Positions 53,575 through 64,000 of a stretch of 64,000 bases of DNA are shown in pieces. The translations under genes were made by a program, and so were the position numbers. Each line of letters begins with the position of its first letter. The stretch's first letter is position 1. The stretch lies in NCBI RefSeq assembly GCF_029867415.1, contig NW_026705449.1:124001-188000 (forward strand). Reading direction: 5' to 3'. The stretch is from Vicia villosa. Lineage: Eukaryota; Streptophyta; Magnoliopsida; Fabales; Fabaceae. The notes beneath the pieces were generated by a model. It was not told the origin of the DNA. It did not search any database and saw nothing but the letters and a program-made list of their open reading frames with translations.

Positions 53575-55830
53575 GTATCTAAAGATACGGAGCAATGTCT
53601 TACATAAGACTACTTGAAGAGGCTCCTGAATAGGGTGTATCGAAGGTTGATGCGAAGAAGCTTAGGCTTTTGAACAATGCTTAGGAAGAATGTCCTGGAT
53701 AAGACTAACTGAGGAGTTCTATAAAAGAACTAGGTATATCTTAGAAAAGATTGGATAAACATTTTAAGAAAGCTACCTAGAAAGGCATGGTGTGTCTTTA
53801 ACAAGACTGTCCTAGATAGGCTGAGATGTGTCTTAAACAAGATTCACTTGGAGAGGTTTTTAGACGGAGATGGGATATCTTAAACAATATTAACCTAAAG
53901 AGGTTCCTGGAAAGGAAATGAAAACGTCTTAAATAGTATTACCTAGAAAGGTATGATATGTCCTACACAAGACTAACCTAGAAAAGGTTTTTTTTTTTGA
54001 AAAGGATGTAATACGTCTTACACAAGACTCACTTGGAAAGGCTCCTAGATAGGATACGAGATATCTTAAACAAGATTTACCTAGAGAGGTTCCTAAAAAG
54101 GATAAGATACGTTTTAAACAAAACTAACTAGAAAGGTTTCTATAAAGGGAATGATGAGTTTTAAACAAAACTATCTAAAAAGATTCCTATAAAGGATATG
54201 AAATGTTTTAAACAAAATATCTAAAAAGATTCCTATAGAGGATATGAAACGTTTTAAACAAAACCATCTAAAAAGATTCCTATAAAGGATGCGAAACGTT
54301 TTAAACAAAACTATCTAAAAAGATTCCTATAAAGGATATGAAACGTTTTAAACAAAACTATCTAAAAAGATTCCTATAAAGGATATGAAACGTTTTAAAC
54401 AAAACTATCTAAAAAGATTCCTATAAAGGATATGAAATGTTTTAAACAAAACTATCTAAAAAGATTCCTATAGAGGATATGAAACGTTTTAAACAAAACT
54501 ATCTAAAAAGATTCCTATAAAGGATATGAAACGTTTTAAACAAAACTATCTAAAAAGATTCCTATAGAGGATATGAAACGTTTTAAACAAAACCATCTAA
54601 AAAGATTCCTATAAAGGATGCGAGCGTTTTAAACGGAATTACCTAGAAAGGTTTGGGATATGCCTTAAACAAGACTGCTTGGGAAGGTTAGGATAGTTAT
54701 CTTGGACAAGACTACCTGGAAAGGTAAGAAACTGTTTGATTGCTTCTGGATTGCCTTTGAAGAAAGACTTGGAATGAAGTATTAGAATTGTATCTGTTAG
54801 GATTGAATCGTTGATACGATCGTATTTGCACTGTAATTGGATGATAACATCTTTTTGATTATGAAGTGACCTGAAAAGGTAGCGTTAGTTTTTATGCAAT
54901 GTCATGATGCATGTACTATGTAATGAGATTCTCAATGAGAATTATGCATGTGCGCCTATCCCACACTGCGGGATGTGAATAGTACAGGCGTGAGAAGATC
55001 AAATATGCAACAATGCTCTTTGTATGATGCTAGTATGACTTCCCGAATATCGGAAATTTTGAGAGATGTGCCCCTGGATTTGAAGGAGGGACCTTTCGAG
55101 GGAACTCGAATTTCACCATGTCTTGCCTGATATGCATTGCCCCAGTGTTTGAATTCTTGGAAAAGAATGCCCCTAGTCAATAGGATTCTTGATTGTAAGT
55201 GTTGGATGTGAAGCAGAAGCTTTTCAGAGTGAGTCACGCGTTTCGGTAGCGCCTGACGGATAGTGATTTGCTGAGTACTCAGAATGCGATGATGTCCTTT
55301 ATAAGATTACCTGAAGAGGTCCTTGGAAAGAATGGGAAATTGTCTTAAACAAGACTGCGCTTTAAACAAAGCTCGAAGGGATATGTTTGTGCAGATGGTC
55401 AAAAATGATTCCTATAGAGGATAAAGACTGTTTGTGGGGTTTTAAACAAAACTTAGGAAAAGACATCTTGAAGAAGATCATCCCCAGAAAGGATGGTGAA
55501 TTGTCTTAGAAAAGACTCTATACCTTAAACAAAGTTTGATAAGGTTTTGGAAATCATAAGAAAAGTTTGAATATGTCTTAAAAGACTAATTGAAAGAAGT
55601 TAAGAGATGTCTTACAGAAGACTACCTAGAAAAGGTTCGTAGAAAAGAATATGTCTTAGAGAAGACTGTCTGAAAGGGTTTGAAAAATAGAAGGGATAGG
55701 AAAATGTGTCTTAAAAGACTATCTGAAAAAGTTCCTAGAAAGGGTAAGGAGTGTTTGAACATGTCTTAAAGAAGACTGCATGGATAGAATGAGAAATATC
55801 CTATAAAGGTTCCTGGAAAGGATATGAGAC
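53575..55830 (-). repeat. Degenerate tandem-repeat 3' UTR of Ogre array
   Basis: About 2.2 kb made of variants of a 40-50 bp theme combining CTTAAACAAGACT and ACCTAGAAAGGTTCCTGGAAAGGAT (plus strand). A homogeneous core is at 54128-54622. It lies between gag and the polypurine tract, where Tat-lineage elements are known to carry hypervariable tandem repeats. Confidence 0.85.
54128..54622. repeat. 47-bp minisatellite, about 10 copies
   Basis: Period 47 bp; each unit contains ATTCCTATAAAGGATATG and ACGTTTTAAACAAAACTATC. Adjacent copies differ by 0-3 bases (AAAGG/AGAGG, AACGTT/AATGTT, ATATG/ATGCG), indicating recent amplification. Confidence 0.92.
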
Positions 55831-57239
55831 TGGCATTGACACCATCTGATACTGAGTGACCTTTGCAACGTGCCCCCAGATAGTGGGTTTGCCCCATGGG
55901 CTATCCAGCATCTTTGAGAGATTCTATGGATCTTGATTAGATTGCCCCATGTAAATGGGATAATGACGGGTTATGCCATGTGTACACGTTAGCCATCCTA
56001 GTCATGAGTAAGAGGTGTTTCCTCTTTTTGACGAGCTTTTAAAAGCTACTTCACCAGTCAGTAGGATTTCTAGCCATTAGTCATGCCCCATGCAACTTCT
56101 CCCTGATGTTAACATTTAAATCTATATAGACAAGTGTACTTTATAATGAAATGCAAATGCATAGTCTGTCTTGAAAGTTTGAAAACATTTTGAGTAAAAC
56201 AAAGTTTTTTTTTTGTAAGAAAGTGACATCAACTTAAGAATTATAGTGGACCTTAAGGAGTCGGGATACCTTTGGCAACGGTATGCTTTCGAACTAACCA
56301 TGTTTCAGTTAGGACTTTTAAGGGTTGTAACGTAGCCTGGTTCACGGTTTAAAGAAACAAAAGATAGAGGCTCAAAGTTTATTTATACCCATCCCAACCT
56401 TCGCGATGTTCTCCAGTCCTATGCTCAGTTAGCTATGCATTTAGTCTCCAAAAGAATTTAGGAATTGTGACATTGACATTTATGATGGTTCAAAAACCAA
56501 AGGTTTATCTGCAGAGGCAGTCATTCTCCTTTTTTGTAGTATTTCCTTTTGTCGAAGGTACATAGTAACCTTTTTTCGGATTTGTTATCCCTAACTTTTT
56601 CTGAACTGTTTGTTTTAAAACTACAGTCAGCGGGATGCCCCAGTTTTGCCTAAGTCTCCTTAATAGGTTTTGACTTAGCAGGCTTTTGCATTGCTTTCTT
56701 TTTCTTTGTTTTCCTTTGCGGATATTGACTGCCGGAATTAATGATGACGGGGAACCATCGGTGATTATGTTCAAAGGAACAACTTGGAATAATTAAGTTA
56801 ACTGAGCAACTACCCTACCCCAGGTCATGTATTAAGGGTTTCATTTTATATGAAGGAAAACTCCTACTTCTTTAGGCTCAAAGGGGTTGACGAGGGATTA
56901 ACATCCTTATATCTCCACTGTTTGGGAATTGAAACAATGCCTGTACATCGTCAACACAGTCTGTTCGAAAGCGTAGTGTATGAAATTGTGGTATCGTTTT
57001 CGTCATTCTCCCTCTAAAGGTGTACGACTTTAATCGAGAGTTGAATATCACAAAGAAGAAAACCGAGTAAAAACACAGTTTTAAATATAGTGAGAACACT
57101 AGGAATGAATCAAGACAAACGTAAGCAATACATTAATGATTTTTGAAAAAGTACATAGCATATGTCATAAGACTAATGTTTAAACAAACAAAAGAAATTG
57201 CAAATGGAAACAAAACTAATGAGCTAAGAAATCCTCCTT
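55831..57239 (-). other. Ogre array internal noncoding region downstream of gag
   Basis: 1.4 kb with only short frames; a 89-codon minus frame at 56774-56505 is Lys/Arg-rich and not recognised. No reverse transcriptase, RNase H or integrase motif is seen on either strand. It may include remains of pol too decayed to identify. Confidence 0.55.
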
Positions 57240-58745
57240 CTAGCCACCTATGGTGTTAGACTTGCTAGGATCTTCGAACTCAATGAGCCCTTCTTCAATC
57301 AAATCTTGGATCTTGTGCTTCAATGGACCACAATCCTCTGTATCATGACCAGGACTATCTGAATGATAAGCGCACCTAGCATGATGCTTGTACCCGGGAG
57401 CGGGGTTAGCTGGAGCTGAGTATGGAGGCAGCAGTGTTACCAGGTTCTGACTGAGCAGATGTTGCAAAGCTTGAGACAGCGGCATGTGCAATGGGGTAAA
57501 CAATCGTTTTGGCTTGGACCTCCAGGGGCGTTGGCCACCCTGTTGTTTTTGCTGATCCTTCTGTTGTAGTGTTGGTGTCTGACTAACCAGGATCGCTCCA
57601 ACAGTGTTGGGTTCCTTTTTTCCGTCATATGACTTCTTTGTGTGATAAGAACCTGAGGGTGCCCCTTGTATCTTCCCATTTTTTATCCCATCTTCAATTC
57701 TTTCGCCAATGACTACCATGTCCGAGAACCCTGAAGATGTGCATCCGACCATCTTGTCGTAGTATGGTCCTTGCAAAGTGCTCATAAATATGTCCACCAG
57801 TTCTTTGTCCATCAGGGGAGGTTGGACTCGAGAAGCCATTTCCCTCCACCTTTGGGCATACTCCTTGAATGATTCTTCCTTCTTCTGTGACATGTTTTGT
57901 AATTGCATCCGATTGGGTGCCATGTCCAAGTTGTACTTGTACTGCTTCAGGAATGTGTTAGCCAGATCATTCCAGCTTCTGATATAGGATTTCTCCAGTT
58001 GCATATACCAGTCAATAGACGCTCCGCTTAAACTCTCTTGGAAGAAGTGTATCATCAGTTTTTGATCGTGGGCGTAGGCAGCCATTTTTCGCACATACAT
58101 GCGCAAGTGATTCCTCGGACATGTGAGTCCTTTGTATTTCTCGAAGTCGGGAATCTTGAATTTGCGAGGGATAGTTAAGTCTGAGACCAGACTCATTTCG
58201 AAGGTATTCACGTCAACGACATCGTATCCTTCTATCACTTTTAATCTCTCTTCTAGTGCCTTGATTTGTTCATTGTCCTCGGAGTCTTCCCCAGAGTTAG
58301 GAATAGACTGTTGTGTCTGAGGTGCTTGGTCTGTGTTGTCCACCTCTTGTACTCCGTATTGTAGATCCAGGTAATCATTATCCTTAAGGACATTGTTAGC
58401 AGGAATGCGAACTGTGCGGGTTGTCCCTTTTGTTTGTGGAGTGGGGACAAACCCTTCTTGAGAGGTCTCTCCTTTCTCTTGGAATTGGATAGCTTTCCTG
58501 ATAGATCGGACCTGAGGTCTGTCCTTAGCCGGGCCAAAGCCTGAGACAAATCCTAGCAGCGGGTTTCCATCGTCGGGGATCTCCTCATACTGGTCTTGAA
58601 CCTCCTTAGCCTTTTCTTGCTTATCCATGAGATCTTTCATGAAGCTCAGCATTTGGGTCATTCCTCCTTTGAGATCCTCAACAGTGCCTTTCAATTGGGT
58701 CACTTCCTCACGAAGGGCGGCTTGATTCTGTTCTAGCTGCTCCAT
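57240..58745 (-). CDS. gag: Ogre/Tat-type Gag only
   Basis: ATG at 58743-58745, 501 residues, TAG at 57240-57242. Residues 1-55 are coiled coil (MEQLEQNQAALREEVTQLKG), a linker follows, then the Gag fold (about 185-335: IPRKFKIPDFEKYKG, IDWYMQLEKSYIRSW, KEYAQRWREMASRVQPP) and near the C-terminus the variant knuckle CAYHSDSPGHDTEDC. It ends about 26 residues after the knuckle (IEFEDPSKSN), just where related Ogre proteins continue toward the protease. The frame is open and its motifs match the Gag of the element at 4912-8087, so it is probably still selected or very young. It would assemble particles for its own RNA using enzymes from relatives. Confidence 0.9.
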   Translation of the reverse strand: MEQLEQNQAALREEVTQLKGTVEDLKGGMTQMLSFMKDLMDKQEKAKEVQDQYEEIPDDGNPLLGFVSGFGPAKDRPQVRSIRKAIQFQEKGETSQEGFVPTPQTKGTTRTVRIPANNVLKDNDYLDLQYGVQEVDNTDQAPQTQQSIPNSGEDSEDNEQIKALEERLKVIEGYDVVDVNTFEMSLVSDLTIPRKFKIPDFEKYKGLTCPRNHLRMYVRKMAAYAHDQKLMIHFFQESLSGASIDWYMQLEKSYIRSWNDLANTFLKQYKYNLDMAPNRMQLQNMSQKKEESFKEYAQRWREMASRVQPPLMDKELVDIFMSTLQGPYYDKMVGCTSSGFSDMVVIGERIEDGIKNGKIQGAPSGSYHTKKSYDGKKEPNTVGAILVSQTPTLQQKDQQKQQGGQRPWRSKPKRLFTPLHMPLSQALQHLLSQNLVTLLPPYSAPANPAPGYKHHARCAYHSDSPGHDTEDCGPLKHKIQDLIEEGLIEFEDPSKSNTIGG

Positions 58746-59626
58746 TGATTTCTTTTGCTGAAACCTTGTTTGATAATATGGGCGGGATGTTAGATTATCC
58801 TTCCCAATGGTTCCTTGCTCTGGAGATGGAAGAGAAATCTTCTCTTAATGCCATGAAAATGATGTGCATGCCATGCATGATATGTATGATATCCCTTTTT
58901 CTTTCTTTTTTTTTTTTGAATAAAATATGATGCAGGAATGCCCATGATGTATGATGCATGAAAACACAAAGATGTAGCAACAAACAAAAACCAAAAACAA
59001 ATCATATAAGGCAAAGATGCAAATCATATCATGATATTTCAAGAAATCCAGGTTCATAGGTTCGACGTAGCGGCTCTTGGGAGCCAACCTTTTAATAGGG
59101 GGTGTTCTAGAAGGTCTCATGGGGTCGTTCGTAGCCTCCGAGACTTTTTGTCTCTTCGGATTTTAGAACAACTCATTTTGTCCATGAGGTTCGAATTTTT
59201 GGGTAGGTTCCCGGAGAGATCAGCTAAATATCCAGTCCAGCCCTCCACAAAGTCAAGCTTCGTTTCGGACCTTTCCAAATACCTAACCCACTCCGAGTGG
59301 AGTTATCAGTGAGACTCGTAAGGCGATTCATGTCCCCTTTTGGTCTCAAAGTTAACTCCCACACTTAGGGTTTTAACATTACATAATGCCAGCAGTGTAT
59401 ATAAAAATATAACAGATATTCTAAGGCAGACAAATAAACATTTAGGAAAAAACCAAAAAAAAAACAAATAAACAAATAAATTAATATTCATTGAAAAGAT
59501 GAACCTTCCCCAAACCCTAAAAGTGGCTAGTTTGCCAAACACTAAAAAAAATGGCAAGTTTGCCAAACCCTGAAAACTTGCCAAACCTAAAGCCTATAGG
59601 AGCATAGTAATTCACCATTTAAGTTA
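58746..59626 (-). other. Leader of Ogre array unit 1 (no ORF1)
   Basis: 880 bp from PBS to gag ATG. The extra ORF1 seen in the element at 8438-9964 is absent; only short frames exist. It holds a T-run near 58905-58917 and an A-run near 59450-59470. Confidence 0.65.
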
Positions 59627-59644
59627 TCCCCAGCAGAGTCGCCA
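59627..59644 (-). other. Primer-binding site of Ogre array
   Basis: Minus strand TGGCGACTCTGCTGGGGA, two bases from the LTR end. It shares TGGCGACT and CTGGGGA with the PBS at 10765-10784. Confidence 0.88.
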
Positions 59645-59646
59645 GC

Positions 59647-61721
59647 TGTAGCAACCTGCCTAAAAAATTTAACTTAGAGAGTCGCCACCTATTCTGAAGG
59701 GCGAATAGGAAACCCTACGCAGTTTAGAGATCAGGGTAAGATACTATATTCAGGTCGAGGGAAGGTGTTAGGCACCCTCAACCCTTTCCTATTGGCTTTG
59801 AATCTAAGGCAAAGGTTTGACGGCTAAGAGTATTAAGGTAAGGTTTATGCTAAAGAATTGAATAAGGGGAAAATTGAGATTTTAGGGTGGGGGACTCGCC
59901 TTGTTGCCAAGTGCCTACGTATCTCCTTATGGAGAATCAGAGTCAACGTAGTTCGGGGAAGGGTTGTACGCCTTAGAATTAGAATTTGATTTGGTATGAT
60001 TTGAAGTTGATTTGAAATTGTTTTTGAAATGCGAAGTTCGAAGGTATTTTGAATTACCTTATCGTAGTTTGAACATCGCAGAATTGAAGAGATAAAAATC
60101 CGTGGTTTGTGATTTGATGTATTTAAGTGTTTTGGGCGTACAACCCTGGTTTAATTTGTACCATTAATCGCGATGATCAATAGGTTTGATCACCATAATT
60201 AACAGATTAACAAAAGCATTGCTAATTATTCTAATCGATTGATTCGATTGTCACCGTTAGCAAATTGATGTGTTTTAATTATTTTAATTATTTAATTTTA
60301 CCGTTATCCCTCATAATCAATAGCTTTGATTAAAAATAATAACAAATTTTTAAAGGGAAAATGCTAATCATCATAACCAATAGATTTGGTTAAAACCATT
60401 TAGCAAAATAGGTTTATTTGAATTATATTTGATTTGAATTTGAATTAATTAAACAATTGATTATTACCCACCGCGATCAATTAATTTAATCGAAGCGAAT
60501 AAAATTCTAAATTGTTTGGCTAAATACCTAAGTCGGTTGGAAAACCCTAATCCTAATACTTTGGCCACTGGCCAATGGGATTGAGTGAACCCTAATGCAT
60601 TGATAATCTTTCTAGATTTTTTTGTGATATATTCTTTGTAATTTTTAAATAGAATAAAATTAACACTATTATTTTTTAACACTTTGGCATAATGTTAACC
60701 CCATTTTTTAGTAATAAATTCAACAAAAAAACTAGCCCATGTAACTTATGGTAACGTGATGTCTTTGAAATATATAGGTTAGTCAAGTTCCTAATTGAAA
60801 TACAGCATATTAATTATATGGCCGAATCGAAAATACTCTGTCAAAATATTGTTTACATATACATATACACTTTTACCGGAACGAATTAATAATAAACCTG
60901 ATATAGAAAATTAAAGCTATCATGTGGCCTTTATATAGAGGTGTGAAACAGGCTATGACTTAGCTAATAAAATAGGTATAAAAACCACACAGTAGCTCTT
61001 AAAATTGAAACGATAAATAGGCGGCTACTCCACAAAGTATTAACAAGATAACATCAGAGAAAAAAATATGAAAAGTACCTGTAACAGATTAAAGAGAGAG
61101 ATCGAGACCGGTAACACTGGGTGTTGATTTTCGGTTCTTGCTCTTCTTCTTTCCTTTATCTGTAAAACAGACTCAAAGTGAATGTCCCCTTCTCTCTCTG
61201 TTCCTAAAAATTGGCCTCCTTTTATAATGCACAACCTAGGGTTTTCTACACCCTAATAGGCCTATTGTCTAATTAATTAATTTAATAAATATTTTAATTA
61301 GTAAATTGATAATAGTAATTCATAATAATTCTAATAATATATTAACCTCCTAATTAACTTAATAGAATAAATAGGCTAATAATAATCTTACTAATACTAA
61401 TAATAATAATTCAATAATAGCTAATAATAATATTAGTTAGTAAAATAAATATATAAATGATAATAAAAAATAAGTAAATAATGAAAACTAAATTATACTA
61501 GAATATCAAAAAGATAGATAAAAGAACCCTTAGGATGGGATATATGGGCTAACATTTTTGGGCCCAAATACCTGCTAATTACACATCTCTATTTAATTAA
61601 AAAGGGTTTTATAAGAGAGCAGATTTAACAATAGATATGTTAAACCCCATGGCTCTTAATTTTAACACCCTTAGTAAATTAAAATATGCGGATCGTGTCG
61701 GGTAAATTTTGGGGTATGACA
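59647..61721 (-). repeat. Ogre-type LTR, right copy (2075 bp)
   Basis: Same ends as the left copy; two bases longer because of one extra CT near 61195. TATA box at about 61220-61228 on the minus strand. It is followed on the right by a polypurine tract (61722-61734), so it is also the 3' LTR of a second unit. Confidence 0.88.
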
Positions 61722-64000
61722 GCTGCCCCTGTTCAATCTTCTTAAACCTGAAGAGGTAGATTGGCTTGTTCGCCGAACGCGATCTGATGATGGAAGAGGA
61801 TTGAACACTAGAATACCCAGAAATTTGCAATTGCCGGTGTAGGAAACAGTTTTTTTTTTTTTGAGATGGGCTTAAAGATGCCATCTGGTTGTTTGACAAG
61901 ATGCTTGTCCAGAGCATATGCTCTTCATACCATGATCATATTGATTGTATCTAAAGATACGGAGCAATGTCTTACATAAGACTACTTGAAGAGGCTCCTG
62001 AATAGGGTGTATCGAAGGTTGATGCGAAGAAGCTTAGGCTTTTGAACAATGCTTAGGAAGAATGTCCTGGATAAGACTAACTGAGGAGTTCTATAAAAGA
62101 ACTAGGTATATCTTAGAAAAGATTGGATAAACATTTTAAGAAAGCTACCTAGAAAGGCATGGTGTGTCTTTAACAAGACTGTCCTAGATAGGCTGAGATG
62201 TGTCTTAAACAAGATTCACTTGGAGAGGTTTTTAGACGGAGATGGGATATCTTAAACAATATTAACCTAAAGAGGTTCCTGGAAAGGAAATGAAAACGTC
62301 TTAAATAGTATTACCTAGAAAGGTATGATATGTCCTACACAAGACTAACCTAGAAAAGGTTTTTTTTTTTTGAAAAGGATGTAATACGTCTTACACAAGA
62401 CTCACTTGGAAAGGCTCCTAGATAGGATACGAGATATCTTAAACAAGATTTACCTAGAGAGGTTCCTAAAAAGGATAAGATACGTTTTAAACAAAACTAA
62501 CTAGAAAGGTTTCTATAAAGGGAATGATGAGTTTTAAACAAAACTATCTAAAAAGATTCCTATAAAGGATATGAAATGTTTTAAACAAAATATCTAAAAA
62601 GATTCCTATAGAGGATATGAAACGTTTTAAACAAAACCATCTAAAAAGATTCCTATAAAGGATGCGAAACGTTTTAAACAAAACTATCTAAAAAGATTCC
62701 TATAAAGGATATGAAACGTTTTAAACAAAACTATCTAAAAAGATTCCTATAAAGGATATGAAACGTTTTAAACAAAACTATCTAAAAAGATTCCTATAAA
62801 GGATATGAAATGTTTTAAACAAAACTATCTAAAAAGATTCCTATAGAGGATATGAAACGTTTTAAACAAAACTATCTAAAAAGATTCCTATAAAGGATAT
62901 GAAACGTTTTAAACAAAACTATCTAAAAAGATTCCTATAGAGGATATGAAACGTTTTAAACAAAACCATCTAAAAAGATTCCTATAAAGGATGCGAGCGT
63001 TTTAAACGGAATTACCTAGAAAGGTTTGGGATATGCCTTAAACAAGACTGCTTGGGAAGGTTAGGATAGTTATCTTGGACAAGACTACCTGGAAAGGTAA
63101 GAAACTGTTTGATTGCTTCTGGATTGCCTTTGAAGAAAGACTTGGAATGAAGTATTAGAATTGTATCTGTTAGGATTGAATCGTTGATACGATCGTATTT
63201 GCACTGTAATTGGATGATAACATCTTTTTGATTATGAAGTGACCTGAAAAGGTAGCGTTAGTTTTTATGCAATGTCATGATGCATGTACTATGTAATGAG
63301 ATTCTCAATGAGAATTATGCATGTGCGCCTATCCCACACTGCGGGATGTGAATAGTACAGGCGTGAGAAGATCAAATATGCAACAATGCTCTTTGTATGA
63401 TGCTAGTATGACTTCCCGAATATCGGAAATTTTGAGAGATGTGCCCCTGGATTTGAAGGAGGGACCTTTCGAGGGAACTCGAATTTCACCATGTCTTGCC
63501 TGATATGCATTGCCCCAGTGTTTGAATTCTTGGAAAAGAATGCCCCTAGTCAATAGGATTCTTGATTGTAAGTGTTGGATGTGAAGCAGAAGCTTTTCAG
63601 AGTGAGTCACGCGTTTCGGTAGCGCCTGACGGATAGTGATTTGCTGAGTACTCAGAATGCGATGATGTCCTTTATAAGATTACCTGAAGAGGTCCTTGGA
63701 AAGAATGGGAAATTGTCTTAAACAAGACTGCGCTTTAAACAAAGCTCGAAGGGATATGTTTGTGCAGATGGTCAAAAATGATTCCTATAGAGGATAAAGA
63801 CTGTTTGTGGGGTTTTAAACAAAACTTAGGAAAAGACATCTTGAAGAAGATCATCCCCAGAAAGGATGGTGAATTGTCTTAGAAAAGACTCTATACCTTA
63901 AACAAAGTTTGATAAGGTTTTGGAAATCATAAGAAAAGTTTGAATATGTCTTAAAAGACTAATTGAAAGAAGTTAAGAGATGTCTTACAGAAGACTACCT
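61722..64000 (-). repeat. Second internal region of the Ogre array (partial)
   Basis: Repeats 53351-55632 base for base apart from T-run lengths, including the 47-bp minisatellite at 62501-62995. It is cut by the window end before gag. Confidence 0.9.

Larger units (their letters stand above)
51278..64000 (-). mobile_element. Tandem Ogre/Tat-type array: LTR-internal-LTR-internal (8369-bp unit)
   Basis: Minus-strand LTR 53350-51278, internal region 59646-53351, LTR 61721-59647, then a second internal region from 61722 to the window end. 51278-55632 and 59647-64000 are the same sequence; I noticed no substitutions, only about 4 bases of indel (CT repeat near 52831/61195, T-runs near 53480/61850 and 53990/62357). 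The left boundary abuts unclassified DNA. The internal region has gag but no protease, polymerase or integrase. Recent tandem duplication, insertion as a circle, or an assembly duplication would all produce this picture. Confidence 0.85.

Noticed and set aside
51278..56093. A single 4.8 kb Ogre LTR ending near 56093 with GGGAGAAGT as polypurine tract
   Set aside because: A clear LTR start TGTCATACCCC preceded by GAACAGGGGCAGC at 53350 and again at 61721 shows a 2.07 kb LTR; the longer identity is due to the tandem internal region.
56505..56774. Possible Ogre pol remnant
   Set aside because: The Lys-rich minus frame shows no RT, RNase H or integrase motif, so it is left as noncoding.

Overview
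This window is plant nuclear DNA from a repeat-dense intergenic region. At least 90% of the 64 kb is retrotransposon sequence: three different Ogre/Tat-type Ty3-gypsy families, two Athila-type Ty3-gypsy families, a SIRE/Maximus-type Ty1-copia family (two copies plus an LTR of a relative), one L1-type LINE and one Stowaway-like MITE. Several Ogre-type LTRs beginning TGTCATACCCC, SIRE-type copia LTRs and Athila together suggest a legume, most likely tribe Fabeae (pea, vetch, lentil, grass pea). That is inference from repeat content; no species marker is present.

Layout. 1-4911: an Athila-type LTR (2765-4212) flanked on both sides by internal sequence, that is the end of one copy (gag-protease only) and the start of another. 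4912-16094 (minus): a 3'-truncated Ogre element with a 5.3 kb LTR, ORF1 and gag-protease. 16095-27004: a minus-strand copia LTR split by a plus-strand SIRE-type element (16825-26799), whose gag is itself split by an Ogre-type solo LTR (18104-21336). 27005-29160: AT-rich DNA with a MITE and two long (TA)n tracts. About 29160-44940 (minus): a decayed LINE split by a nearly intact young Athila element (30412-41945, TSD CCCAC). 45619-45717: the only recognisable host sequence, a first exon encoding MGCFASK... 45812-50357 (minus): a second, 3'-truncated SIRE-type copy. 51278-64000 (minus): a tandem Ogre-type array, LTR-internal-LTR-internal, unit 8369 bp, with gag as its only recognised gene.

How the parts work together. 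Insertion order can be read directly: the LINE predates Athila B; the minus copia LTR predates the plus copia element, which predates the solo LTR. Each LTR element supplies its own promoter (TATA boxes in the LTRs), a tRNA primer site (tRNA-Asp-like for Athila, the TGGCGACT type for Ogre, initiator-Met-like for copia) and a polypurine tract. Two families (Athila A1 and Ogre D) carry gag without reverse transcriptase or integrase, so they would depend on related full-length elements.

The most interesting signal is a stop-codon and double-hairpin cassette at the 3' end of the main ORF in both Athila families (1265-1343 and 37173-37251). Stem sequences differ but pairing is kept, and the stop codon sits in the loop (or at the loop edge) of the first hairpin. 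Other signals are tRNA-like A/B-box modules inside Ogre LTRs, a second polypurine-tract copy about 0.6 kb upstream of the real one, and templated filler DNA next to the host exon.
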